From contig CAMIVR010000032.1 of NCBI GenBank assembly GCA_946402065.1, forward strand, positions 1 to 40,619: 40,619 bases of DNA, written 5' to 3'. The translations under genes were made by a program, and so were the position numbers. The notes below the pieces were generated by a model. It ran no database searches, had not been told where the DNA came from, and saw only the letters and a program-made list of their open reading frames with translations. The DNA is from an uncultured Brevibacillus sp. Lineage in GTDB: Bacteria; Bacillota; Bacilli; Brevibacillales; Brevibacillaceae. Below, piece after piece: positions 6,790 through 14,975 of the stretch (the stretch's first letter is position 1; the number at the start of each line of letters is the position of its first letter).

Positions 6790-7377
6790 ATGTTTAGCTA
6801 CTATATAAGCAATTACGGTTATTTTGCATTATATGTGCTGTTTTTTCTGGGGATACTTGGAATGCCGCTGCCGGAGGAAACGCTGCTCGTCTTTTCCGGC
6901 TTTCTCGTCTCTACAGGGCAATTGGCCTATACATCGACGATTCTTGTCTGTTACCTCGGTTCCATTAGCGCGATGACGCTGGCCTACTGGATCGGACGGG
7001 GGCTCGGGTATCCGTTTATCGAGAAGTACGGGCGACGGATGGGCTTCGGGTATACCATTTATCAGAAGACGGAAGACTGGTTTAAGCGAACGGGCAAGTG
7101 GGCACTGCCCCTTGGCTACTTCATTCCTGGCGTTCGCCAATTCACTGCTTATTTTGCCGGGATCACCAACTTACCATTCCCGTCCTTCATGGTCCTGACA
7201 TATGTGGGGGGATTGGTCTGGAGCATTTTGTTCGTAACGCTCGGCTGGCAGTTGGGTGAGCGTTGGGAGCAATTGTTCGAGCTGATTTCCCGGAATATCG
7301 CGATCATCGTCGTCGCTGTTCTGCTCGGCGTCATCGGCTTTTCTCTGTATCGACATTACAAAAAACGCTCGAATTAG
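6790..7377 (+). CDS. DedA family integral membrane protein
   Basis: This protein of about 195 residues belongs to the DedA/SNARE-associated (VTT) family, linked to lipid-carrier or phospholipid flipping and membrane homeostasis. The segment GILGMPLPEETLLVFSGFLVS (first amphipathic/re-entrant region), the GRGLGYPFIEKYGRRMG stretch and the signature FIPGVRQFTAYFAGITNLPF are typical; about four to five hydrophobic segments are visible. The start is uncertain: ATG 6790 has AGGAA 9 bp upstream and gives the usual short N terminus, while GTG 6763 has AGGA at better spacing and adds nine residues. It leads a likely operon with the DUF1232 gene (20 bp gap). Confidence 0.85.
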   Translation: MFSYYISNYGYFALYVLFFLGILGMPLPEETLLVFSGFLVSTGQLAYTSTILVCYLGSISAMTLAYWIGRGLGYPFIEKYGRRMGFGYTIYQKTEDWFKRTGKWALPLGYFIPGVRQFTAYFAGITNLPFPSFMVLTYVGGLVWSILFVTLGWQLGERWEQLFELISRNIAIIVVAVLLGVIGFSLYRHYKKRSN

Positions 7378-7397
7378 GCAAGGAGGATTGAAGGCAG

Positions 7398-7928
7398 ATG
7401 AAGAATGACGAAAAACACCGGGAGCAGCCGGAACCCCAGCTTCCGGCAATACGTCAGCAAGCCGAGCTTGTACCGATTCGGATCCCGGAAGAGCATCAAC
7501 GTTTTTACGATAAGCTGCGAGCCAAAATCGAGGCGTTCATCCGCGAAAGAGGCGTAAACGACGCTGTCTCCAGTTACGTGCTGCTCGCCCCCGACCTGTT
7601 CGTCCTCTTGGCCAGGCTGCTGGTGGACAAGCGGGTTCCGACGAGTTCGAAAACGATAGTCGGACTGGCTGTCGCCTACTTCCTCTCCCCGATTGACTTT
7701 ATCCCGGAATTGATCGTCGGGCCATTGGGCCTGATCGACGACGTCGTACTGGCCGTATACGCCCTGAACAAAATTCTCATCGATGTCGATCCGATTATTT
7801 TGCAGGAGCACTGGAACGGAGAGGAGAATTTGCTCGAGGTGATCACAAAGGTGATCAAATCTGCTAATGAGTTAATCGAAAAAAAAGTATTGAATCGCAT
7901 CAAAAAGATACTGTCCGAGAAGAAATGA
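7398..7928 (+). CDS. DUF1232 (YkvA-type) protein
   Basis: This 176-residue protein carries a DUF1232 domain in its middle (about residues 70-125): the run KTIVGLAVAYFLSPIDFIPE with LGLIDDVVLAVYALNKI is the family hallmark. The N terminus is hydrophilic with many Glu and Pro and the C terminus is lysine-rich. The two hydrophobic stretches suggest membrane association. Its function is unknown in all species. It follows the DedA gene by 20 bp with an AAGGAGG site and precedes YhaM by 42 bp, so the three are probably cotranscribed. Confidence 0.85.
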   Translation: MKNDEKHREQPEPQLPAIRQQAELVPIRIPEEHQRFYDKLRAKIEAFIRERGVNDAVSSYVLLAPDLFVLLARLLVDKRVPTSSKTIVGLAVAYFLSPIDFIPELIVGPLGLIDDVVLAVYALNKILIDVDPIILQEHWNGEENLLEVITKVIKSANELIEKKVLNRIKKILSEKK

Positions 7929-7970
7929 AACGTGCAGCCATAGAGAGAAACAAGAGAGAGGAGCAGGCAG

Positions 7971-8912
7971 ATGAAATACCTGAACGATTTTGCCGAAGGG
8001 GAACGCGTGATTGCCTTTTGTCTCGTGAAAAGCAAGGAAGTCGCTGTAGCGAGCAACCAGTCAGAGTACCTGAATCTTGAACTCGGTGACAAATCGGGCA
8101 GCTTGCCGGCAAAAATGTGGGATGTCCCGCCCGAGCTGAAGGAAACGGTTCACATTAAAACAATCGTCAAAATTGACGGAGTCGTGCAGAGCTATCGCGG
8201 GAAAAAGCAGCTTGTCATTCAACGGATGAGACTTGCTGTACCAGCCGACGAGATTGAGATGGAATCACTCATCCCAGTCTCGTCTTTTCCGGTTGATGAG
8301 CTTTCCGGCAAGCTGCACCAGTTTTTGGCGAAAATGCACAGCGAGCAGCTGCGGGCGATCGTTACGGAGCTGTTTGCCGACGCTGATCGGCTGCACCGCC
8401 TGCAAACGTATCCAGCCGGGGTCAAGATGCATCACAATTATTACCACGGCCTGCTGGAACACGTTGTTTCACTGTTGACACTTGCAGAAACATTGCAACC
8501 ACTCTATCCGCACGTCGACAAGGATGTTTTGTTTGCCACCTGCATGCTGCACGACATCGGCAAACTGTACGAGCTGTCGGACGCGATCGCTCCCGAGTAC
8601 ACCACCCAGGGGCAGTTGATCGGACATCTGGTGATTGGCGTAGAGCTGGTCAACACGGCGTGCAGCAGTCTCGGGCTGTCTGCTGCCGATCCGGACATTA
8701 TGCACCTGAAGCACTGTATCCTCAGCCATCACGGCGATGTTGAACAGGGCTGGGGCAGTGCGGTATCAGGCAAAACACCCACGGCTGTCCTGTTCCATTA
8801 CCTCGACCAGATTGACAGCAAGATGAACGCTCTGCGTCCCAGTCCGGACGACGAAGCGGAAGAGTGGAGCTATTCGCCCGCTTTGCGTCGAAAGATTTGG
8901 CGCGGTTATTAA
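7971..8912 (+). CDS. yhaM: 3'-5' exoribonuclease YhaM
   Basis: This is a 313-residue protein with an N-terminal OB-fold nucleic acid-binding domain (about 15-90; LNLELGDKSGSLPAKMWDV) and a C-terminal HD domain. The HD motif is MLHDIGKLYEL, preceded by HHNYYHGLLEHVVS and followed by LKHCILSHHGDVEQGWGS, all typical of YhaM. It trims single-stranded RNA (and DNA) 3' ends with Mn2+ and takes part in RNA turnover. The length equals B. subtilis YhaM (314). ATG 7971 follows GAGAGGAG. It is the third gene of the DedA-DUF1232-YhaM set. Confidence 0.92.
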   Translation: MKYLNDFAEGERVIAFCLVKSKEVAVASNQSEYLNLELGDKSGSLPAKMWDVPPELKETVHIKTIVKIDGVVQSYRGKKQLVIQRMRLAVPADEIEMESLIPVSSFPVDELSGKLHQFLAKMHSEQLRAIVTELFADADRLHRLQTYPAGVKMHHNYYHGLLEHVVSLLTLAETLQPLYPHVDKDVLFATCMLHDIGKLYELSDAIAPEYTTQGQLIGHLVIGVELVNTACSSLGLSAADPDIMHLKHCILSHHGDVEQGWGSAVSGKTPTAVLFHYLDQIDSKMNALRPSPDDEAEEWSYSPALRRKIWRGY

Positions 8913-9018
8913 CGTTTGATCGGCAGGATAGTAGGAATTTCCACGTTCGTGTAGAATACTTTGATAGGCAGCGATGCATGTTTTGCAAGTATGAGCTTGC
9001 CAAAGGAGGAGAATGACC

Positions 9019-10005
9019 ATGAGACGGCCAACCTATACCCCAGCCAGTTACATCAAGAAAGCGTTTCGGCCGGGAGAACGTTCACTTCCACGCAGCGAAA
9101 TCATTGATCGGCTTGAACAAGATGTGTCAGCCATAGACCCCATCGCTGGCTGTGAAGCGATTTTAGAGGAAGTGCTCCAGATGTCCCCCTCGCCTATACA
9201 AGCGGGACGAACCGAAGCCATCGTTGAGTTGACCTATAAACCTCATCAAGTATTTGATCTGGCATACCGCTATTTGCGTGAGTCACATACGGCAAAGACG
9301 ATTGAGCAAATCATCCCGGAAATCCGCAAAAAAACGCAGCTCTCCTGGAATCAGGTCGTGCGGCTGCTTGAGTTGGAACGAGACATGCGCTTCATTCAGT
9401 ACATAGAGGACAAGCGTTGGTACTTGGCGGAATGGAAAGTTGTGAACGACCAGGTGTACGCATATGCGCAGAATCACGACATAGCGCTTCTGTCGCTGCG
9501 TGGTCTTACACATTTTCTTGAAACAATCATGGGCTTGCCAAGCAAAGAATACGCTTTTCTGCCCCATCTGGACGATCGCTTTGCAATCGATGGCGATACC
9601 GTACGCGTTCAGGTAGGACGAGATGGCGAACCAGTAGTCGAAGCTTCGTCGATCGCTGCGATCGAGGAAGGTGCAGTGGCCGCGCCCGCACCGGTCTTTG
9701 TTGCCGAGGAAGTGGCCGCGAGCGTAATGACACACACAAATGAAGTGCAAATAAACATTGAGGAGGAATCGGAAATGAATATGAATGGAACCCAGGGCCA
9801 ACCGGTATTGCGCGAGGTAGACGAATTGCTGAAGCAGGCTGTACAGCGACTGGAAGCGCGCAATAAGCAAATGGGACAAGAGGTAGTGGACAACTTCCAG
9901 CAGAGCAACTTGCAGGCGATCGAAGAGCTGATGCAGGAAAAAATGAGAAACGAAGAGATTGTCATGGGCATTGAGCAAGTATTGGCGACGATCGAGCAGC
10001 AATGA
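9019..10005 (+). CDS. HARE-HTH-like winged-helix protein with C-terminal coiled coil
   Basis: I do not recognise this 328-residue protein as a named family. Residues about 75-140 look like the winged-helix HARE-HTH domain found in the RNA polymerase delta subunit: AYRYLRESHTAKTIEQIIPE followed by RFIQYIEDKRWYLAEWK closely parallels the delta pattern RFI...D.RW.L..W. A middle part of about 60 residues is variable and rich in Ala, Val and Glu, and the last 75 residues form a charged helix (DELLKQAVQRLEARNKQMGQ). ATG 9019 has AAGGAGGA 8 bp upstream; ATG 9013 is too close to that site. It overlaps the next gene by 4 bp (ATGA), so the two are translationally coupled and their products probably interact. 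Confidence 0.7.
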   Translation: MRRPTYTPASYIKKAFRPGERSLPRSEIIDRLEQDVSAIDPIAGCEAILEEVLQMSPSPIQAGRTEAIVELTYKPHQVFDLAYRYLRESHTAKTIEQIIPEIRKKTQLSWNQVVRLLELERDMRFIQYIEDKRWYLAEWKVVNDQVYAYAQNHDIALLSLRGLTHFLETIMGLPSKEYAFLPHLDDRFAIDGDTVRVQVGRDGEPVVEASSIAAIEEGAVAAPAPVFVAEEVAASVMTHTNEVQINIEEESEMNMNGTQGQPVLREVDELLKQAVQRLEARNKQMGQEVVDNFQQSNLQAIEELMQEKMRNEEIVMGIEQVLATIEQQ

Positions 10006-10250
10006 TGAGCGCGGAGGCAACTATCCGGTTGGAACACAGGTTTGATCTCTTGCGGCAAATCATATCAGACTATCGGGTGCGCCTTCAAGCGATGGAAGAA
10101 GAAGTTATCCACTTGTTTTCGTCAAATCAACTTTCTGCGATTTCACAGAAAATGTATGAGAAGCAGCAAATCGAGACCTTTATCGATCAGTTGGAAGAGT
10201 TCGTGGAAGTTTGGGAAGCTGTGGCAGACATGGGGATCGATCAAAGGTAA
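10002..10250 (+). CDS. small coiled-coil protein coupled to the HARE-HTH-like gene
   Basis: This is an 82-residue protein, almost entirely amphipathic helix (RFDLLRQIISDYRVRLQAME, EKQQIETFIDQLEEFVEVWE). Its ATG overlaps the upstream stop as ATGA, a classic coupling arrangement. No membrane segment or catalytic motif is visible. By position and structure it could bind the C-terminal helix of the upstream protein. The family is unknown. Confidence 0.65.
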   Translation: MMSAEATIRLEHRFDLLRQIISDYRVRLQAMEEEVIHLFSSNQLSAISQKMYEKQQIETFIDQLEEFVEVWEAVADMGIDQR

Positions 10251-10282
10251 GAATTCCCGGGCATGACAGCAGGACGATTATG

Positions 10283-10308
10283 TTGTTTATTTACGAAATG
10301 TATATAAT
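10283..10308 (+). promoter_or_regulatory. possible promoter upstream of the SEC-C gene
   Basis: A good TATAAT (10303-10308) is preceded by TTGTTT at 10283-10288, but the spacer is only 14 bp. If used, transcription would pass through the hairpin at 10333-10388 before reaching the SEC-C gene. Confidence 0.3.
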
Positions 10309-10332
10309 GACTAAAATGATAAAGGGATAACG

Positions 10333-10388
10333 TGAGAAAAACATCGGCTTCTGCGATGCAACTTGGCGCGAAGCCGAGTTTTTCTCAA
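10333..10388. terminator. long bidirectional terminator-like hairpin
   Basis: TGAGAAAAACATCGGCTTC and GAAGCCGAGTTTTTCTCA pair over nearly 19 bp with one bulge, followed by TTTTTCTC on the plus strand and the equivalent on the minus strand. It can end the HARE-HTH/coiled-coil transcript. Confidence 0.8.
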
Positions 10389-10469
10389 CGATTTAGGGAA
10401 AACTTGAACTAACAACGGTAAACAAAACCCCACGTTTGCCGCGCTGGGACGAAAGGAGATCCACCCCCC

Positions 10470-12503
10470 ATGTCAGTCGGTAGAAACGAGCTTTGTCCGT
10501 GCGGGAGCGGAAAGAAGTACAAAAAGTGCTGCGGTGTAGTAACGCCGCTGAGTCAAGCGCGCAATCTGCGAGAGCAGAGAATGCGGAATGAATATGCCCA
10601 CTGGATTGGGCGATTTAATACATATGTCTCCACTCATCTGCAGGATGACCAGGTAGAAGCTGCAAAAGCGCAGTTTGCCTCTGAAACCGGATTGCCGCAA
10701 GAACAATTGATGGAACAGGAATGGTCTGCCCATTTTTTCAATTGGCTGGTCTTTGACCGGACGTTTGATCAGCAGACGATCCTGCAACGGTTTCTTGAGA
10801 GTGACGGCCGCAAGATGCCGGGCGAATGTAAAGACGGGCTGCTCCATCTGTCCCTGGGCTTTTACCGGATCGAGCAAGTGTCCGACGAAGAAGTTACGGT
10901 TCGCGATCTCGAGACGGAACAGAGCCGCCAGATCATAGATGTAAAAGGGGCTTCGCTGCAAACCGGGCAAATCCTTATGGGACGCTTGCTGTCTCTCGGG
11001 GGGCGCGACCAATTGTTCTCGGGCAGCCTGATTTTGCAGCCGCAATACCAGCCGGTGCTGCATGAACATTTGCAGCAAATGAAAAAAGCAACACCGACGG
11101 ACTTGTATCGGTTCGTTTTTCAATCGGGACCCTCAAGTGCCGAGAGCAATCCGCAAGATGCTCTGATTCGGCGTACATATACTGATCTTGTCGATTTCGA
11201 AATGATTGGCAAAATACTGGAGAAGCACGCTTCGTTCGAGTTGAAGAAGCGCAGCAATCAGCAAGAAGTCTGGGTTTATGCCGCACAAACAGAAGAGTAT
11301 CTCTTTCCTGCTTTGCACGATACGCTTTTGGAACTGCATGAAGTGGCTGGCGAAGTGCTGCTGCAGGCCGATTCGCTCGTGATCGAGGGCTTTGCTTCCG
11401 CAGTCGAGGAAATTGCCCAACACCTGCACCTTGCTGCATACGCTGAGATGACCCCCATCCAGACGATCAGTTCTACAGGTACGAGGCTGACGAGAGGAAC
11501 GATCTTCATTACGAGCCAGCCGACGCTGCCGTCTGGGGTGTTGCAGTGGGCCGTGCAAACGTATTTCACGGAGAAGTGGCTGATTACCCCACATCCATCC
11601 CTGGCGAATATTGAACCCCTGCTCGTAGCCGCCTCTGACAATGAAGAGTACCACAAAGCGTTAGCTGATCTGGTGGCTCACATTGAGGATGAAAGCTCGG
11701 TTGGACAAGGTCCTGGACGATTTATGCGGATCGATATGATACGGCCGCGATTGGCCATGCCGAATAAACGTGTTCATATCGAGAATTTGCTCAAGCGACC
11801 GTTGATTGAAGGGCTGCCTGAGAGCGTTTATACGGTATCGCCGCCGTTGCTGGAAGAGATTTCTGCATTTGTCAGGGCAATGACGGAAGGGAAATCGGAA
11901 GCGACTGTGAAGAAGTACGATGAAGTCATGAGTTTATTCCGTTCGTTCGTACGCAGTGCGTATGGACCGAGCTTTACCTGGAGCTCGCTTACGCGTGAGG
12001 AATTGGCTTACTTCTTCATTCATGACTGCCTGAAGCGGATTGACCATCCTTCCAAAACGCTGGCGACCAATTTGCTGTCGGTCGTATCGGCATTTTTCAA
12101 ATGGCTTGATAAAAAGCACGATACGGATCTCGCCGGCAAGCTCCAGCCATTGATCAGCGAGCTGCGGGACGATTTGCCTGAAGCCTATCGCCTGCGCACG
12201 CTTCTGCAGAAAGAGGCGAATCACCATTTGTTCGACACGTCGATTGCGCCAAACGAGGTCGTGGAGGATGCGCTGATTGTGATGGAAAGAGAAGCGCAGG
12301 GATGGCGCGTGAGGCGATCAACCGGAGAAGAATTCATCCTTCATCTGGATTCGGAGGAAACAGGAGCGCTTGCCGTAAATTGGGCGATATCCGGTGTTTA
12401 CGGACAGGCTGCCGATGGCGTGCATCGTATGTACGGTACTCCGGAGTTATATCCTCCGGTCGTTTTGTTGTTGCTAGGCATTGACGTTTCAGCGCTAGTA
12501 TAA
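10470..12503 (+). CDS. large SEC-C zinc-motif protein with recombinase core-binding-like region
   Basis: This 677-residue protein begins with a SEC-C zinc motif (NELCPCGSGKKYKKCCG; C9, C11, C20, C21), the C-terminal zinc finger of SecA that occurs in many unrelated proteins. Residues about 30-460 hold no motif I recognise. Residues about 470-580 (EATVKKYDEVMSLFRSFVRS, LATNLLSVVSAFFKWLDKKH) resemble the SAM-like core-binding domain of tyrosine recombinases, but no catalytic recombinase domain follows; the tail of about 90 residues is different. ATG 10470 follows AAAGGAGA with a rather long spacer. It is a single-gene unit between two terminators. The function is unknown; a nucleic-acid- or ribosome-associated role is only a guess. 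Confidence 0.75.
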   Translation: MSVGRNELCPCGSGKKYKKCCGVVTPLSQARNLREQRMRNEYAHWIGRFNTYVSTHLQDDQVEAAKAQFASETGLPQEQLMEQEWSAHFFNWLVFDRTFDQQTILQRFLESDGRKMPGECKDGLLHLSLGFYRIEQVSDEEVTVRDLETEQSRQIIDVKGASLQTGQILMGRLLSLGGRDQLFSGSLILQPQYQPVLHEHLQQMKKATPTDLYRFVFQSGPSSAESNPQDALIRRTYTDLVDFEMIGKILEKHASFELKKRSNQQEVWVYAAQTEEYLFPALHDTLLELHEVAGEVLLQADSLVIEGFASAVEEIAQHLHLAAYAEMTPIQTISSTGTRLTRGTIFITSQPTLPSGVLQWAVQTYFTEKWLITPHPSLANIEPLLVAASDNEEYHKALADLVAHIEDESSVGQGPGRFMRIDMIRPRLAMPNKRVHIENLLKRPLIEGLPESVYTVSPPLLEEISAFVRAMTEGKSEATVKKYDEVMSLFRSFVRSAYGPSFTWSSLTREELAYFFIHDCLKRIDHPSKTLATNLLSVVSAFFKWLDKKHDTDLAGKLQPLISELRDDLPEAYRLRTLLQKEANHHLFDTSIAPNEVVEDALIVMEREAQGWRVRRSTGEEFILHLDSEETGALAVNWAISGVYGQAADGVHRMYGTPELYPPVVLLLLGIDVSALV

Positions 12504-12514
12504 GGGAAAGGCGG

Positions 12515-12547
12515 GCCGCCTCCGTTACGACGTGAGGCGGCTCTTTT
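12515..12547. terminator. intrinsic terminator between convergent genes
   Basis: GCCGCCT (12515-12521) pairs with AGGCGGC (12535-12541), followed by TCTTTT. It lies between the SEC-C gene and the converging NlpC/P60 gene. Confidence 0.8.
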
Positions 12548-12558
12548 CAACATTCACG

Positions 12559-13473
12559 CTATTGAATGACGCGACCAGCTCTTTCGAAGTGATCGTTCCA
12601 CCAGCCCTTGGACATATCGCTGTACTTGACGCCGCCAGCCCCATATGTATGGAGAACTTTGTTGTTGCCTGCGTAAATGCCGACGTGGCCAATTCGGTTG
12701 AGCGAATTCTTAGCGTATTTCATCGTCGCTTTGGTAGAGAAGAAGACGAGATCGCCTACCCGCAAATCGCTGCGAGAAATTTCTGTTGTCTTTTTAAATT
12801 CTGAACGGGCTCCACCTTTGCCAAGGTCAATGCCGGCTCCTTCTTTGAATGCCCACATGACAAATTCCGAGCAGTCCATCGTCGATTTGTCGCTTCGGCT
12901 GGAAGCGTATTTATACGGTGTTCCTAAATACTTTTCTCCTGCCTTGATTACCTTTTGACCGATGGCAGTCGCCGACTCATTCGGCTTTTGTCCAGGTTTG
13001 ATGCCAGTGTCGTCGTGACTGTCGGCAGCAGTCATGCGGCGCACTTCCACGAGGTCGGATTGGACTTTGGACAGGCTTTGTTCAACGACCTTGCCTTTGC
13101 TTTTGGAAGCTTGCAAGAATGTATCATCGCCGACGTAGATGCCGACGTACGTATTCGATTTCAAAAACAGTACGTCACCGACTTGAATATTATTCTTGGA
13201 AACCTTTGTACCAGCTTTCTTCAGGCCGGAAATGCTGTCTGCAACGTTAATTCCGGATTGCTTCAGAACGTAGCTGACAAAGCCGGCAGAATCAAATGAA
13301 CTAGGGCCATGTGCATTGCTTTTGTAAGGCTTGTCCAGCAAATCATAAGCTTGACTGGCCAAATTACCCGTGTTTACTGCAGCAAAAGCTTGTCCACCAT
13401 CAGCAAACATCAACAGGGATGTGCTCAGCATGACGGCCACCGTAGACGTTTTTACCCAATCTCGTTTCGTCAC
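12559..13473 (-). CDS. secreted tandem NlpC/P60 (C40) cell-wall peptidase, first domain degenerate
   Basis: This 304-residue exported protein has a signal peptide (about residues 1-31, ending AFA) and two NlpC/P60 domains. The C-terminal one has catalytic Cys201 (TMDCSEFVMWAF) and His263 (IGHVGIYAGN), so it should be an active endopeptidase that cuts peptidoglycan stem peptides. In the N-terminal copy the cysteine position reads FDSAGFVSYV (Ser62) and the histidine position reads TYVGIYVG (Tyr109), so that domain is probably inactive and may bind substrate. The start is GTG 13473 with AGGAGG 7 bp upstream. It appears monocistronic. No c-di-AMP riboswitch is seen upstream. Confidence 0.9.
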   Translation of the reverse strand: MTKRDWVKTSTVAVMLSTSLLMFADGGQAFAAVNTGNLASQAYDLLDKPYKSNAHGPSSFDSAGFVSYVLKQSGINVADSISGLKKAGTKVSKNNIQVGDVLFLKSNTYVGIYVGDDTFLQASKSKGKVVEQSLSKVQSDLVEVRRMTAADSHDDTGIKPGQKPNESATAIGQKVIKAGEKYLGTPYKYASSRSDKSTMDCSEFVMWAFKEGAGIDLGKGGARSEFKKTTEISRSDLRVGDLVFFSTKATMKYAKNSLNRIGHVGIYAGNNKVLHTYGAGGVKYSDMSKGWWNDHFERAGRVIQ

Positions 13474-13704
13474 TGTTGTTCCTCCTAGCTGTGATGTCGT
13501 TACCCTCTCTTGGGTACTTTTCCATCTTAATGCAAAAAATCCAGTTCATTAACCCCCAAAAATTTACCAATAATGTATGCGGTTAAATTTTTTTGCCGCG
13601 TATTGCGATGTTTTCCAGCGGCGTAAAGCTGGCGTTTTCCCGGAAACCTTTTCCTGCGCTTTCTCCCTTTATCGCTTTAGCGAACGGAAAGTATTTGAAA
13701 GTAC

Positions 13705-13730
13705 AAAAAAACCCTTTTTTCAAAGGGTTT
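13705..13730 (-). terminator. intrinsic terminator of the YheC/YheD gene
   Basis: On the minus strand AAACCCTTT pairs with AAAGGGTTT over a 3-6 nt loop and is followed by a T-run. It starts 17 bp after the stop of the gene at 13747. Confidence 0.85.
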
Positions 13731-13746
13731 ACACAAGCAGCGGCGA

Positions 13747-14853
13747 TTAACTGCCAACGTTCTCGAGAAGCTGCTGGTTTTTTTCTTGAACGAGGTGCAT
13801 TGCATATTGAATAGGGCGTTGAATTGACTTTTTGTACAGACTTGTTTGCCCCATTTCCCGAAAGATATCCCGGCCTGGTTTGGGATTGACTTCGATGAGC
13901 CAGACGCGTCCAGAGGTGTCCACACCGATGTCCAAGCCGAACTCCATCATCCGGCCAAAGCGGTTTTCGATCGTTTTGACCACCTCGAAAGCAAGCGCAT
14001 GGCACTCTTTGAGAATTTCCTGTGTCTTTTCCGGTCCGAAGTGCTCTGTGAAGAAGCGTTGAAACGGAATTGCCCGCCCTCCGCCGTGGAGATTGGAGGT
14101 CGAGCTGTTGGCCCCGCCAAGCCTGACGCCAAGGCCGGTTACACTCCACTTGCCGTTCTCGTCTTTTTGAATCAACAGCCGGGTATCTGCGACACGGTCG
14201 GCGATAAAGGAAAGGTTCACACCCTGTTGAATCATAAAATTGCCGTTGCGAATCCGCTCGTTTTTGACCCAAGAGTTTAACCACTGGACAAGCGAGGACT
14301 GGGACTTGATCGTGAGTTTTTTCTTGGCGAGATTCTTGTTGCGCCCCAGCAGCTGATAGCCTTGGCCACCTTTGACGAGTTTGATGATGCTGCGGCCGCC
14401 TGTGCCGTTTCCCGGTTTGATGTAGAGCAGGCGGTACTTGTTGAGCATGTCGTGCAGGTTATTCGCCGAATACGAGCACGTGACGGGCATCCAGCGTTTC
14501 AGGCTGTCTTCTTTTAAGAAAAGCTGCGTAGCGTTCCATTTATTCGTATACGTCTGGTTGGCGTACAGAAATAAATCTTTGCGCCTTCGGAGCTTCCGGT
14601 AGTCAGGGTCTCCCTTGCGGCATCGGTCAATGACGACGTCGGGCCAAGGAAATCGCCTGCTTTCCCAACCGCCGCCGGCAGCAGGTACGAACCCGCGAAT
14701 CGTTCGGTCCTTGATGGACACGTCCAGATGAGAGAAGAGATAGACGACTGCTCCCAGTGTTCTTCCTTCCTGAATCAGTCGGCGAAAATAGCCGGGTTCG
14801 GCGAATTTTTTACCCTCCCGCGAAGTCAGGATACCGATGACAGGTCTGCTCAT
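13747..14853 (-). CDS. YheC/YheD family endospore coat-associated ATP-grasp protein
   Basis: This 368-residue protein matches the YheC/YheD family: N-terminal VIGILTSREGK, the middle YIKPGNGTGGRSIIKL block (nucleotide-binding part of an ATP-grasp fold) and C-terminal EFGLDIGVDTSGRVWLIEVNPKPGRD with the Mg-binding Glu/Asn of ATP-grasp ligases. B. subtilis YheC and YheD localise to the forespore/spore coat; the substrate is unknown. I chose ATG 14853 because GGGAGG lies 9 bp upstream; a longer frame to 14919 would include a hairpin and a basic, unlikely N terminus. It follows the Fsr-like transporter on the same strand by 122 bp. Confidence 0.85.
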   Translation of the reverse strand: MSRPVIGILTSREGKKFAEPGYFRRLIQEGRTLGAVVYLFSHLDVSIKDRTIRGFVPAAGGGWESRRFPWPDVVIDRCRKGDPDYRKLRRRKDLFLYANQTYTNKWNATQLFLKEDSLKRWMPVTCSYSANNLHDMLNKYRLLYIKPGNGTGGRSIIKLVKGGQGYQLLGRNKNLAKKKLTIKSQSSLVQWLNSWVKNERIRNGNFMIQQGVNLSFIADRVADTRLLIQKDENGKWSVTGLGVRLGGANSSTSNLHGGGRAIPFQRFFTEHFGPEKTQEILKECHALAFEVVKTIENRFGRMMEFGLDIGVDTSGRVWLIEVNPKPGRDIFREMGQTSLYKKSIQRPIQYAMHLVQEKNQQLLENVGS

Positions 14854-14885
14854 GCGTAACAACCTCCCTTTTTCTCTTAGAGGTC

Positions 14886-14917
14886 GTTCAAAAAGATCAG
14901 GCTTTTTCTTTTTGAAC
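14886..14917. repeat. hairpin between MFS and YheC/YheD genes
   Basis: GTTCAAAAAG (14886-14895) and CTTTTTGAAC (14908-14917) are a perfect 10-bp inverted repeat with a 12-nt loop. No T-run follows on the minus strand, so termination of the MFS transcript here is only possible. Confidence 0.6.
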
Positions 14918-14975
14918 ATAAACTATTACACAGTATATGTACGCCAGACCAGGAAAGGTGAAGTCCGGACGAGGT

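Noticed and set aside
9013..9018. Start of the HARE-HTH-like gene at ATG 9013
   Set aside because: Only 2 bp separate it from the AAGGAGGA site; ATG 9019 has proper spacing.
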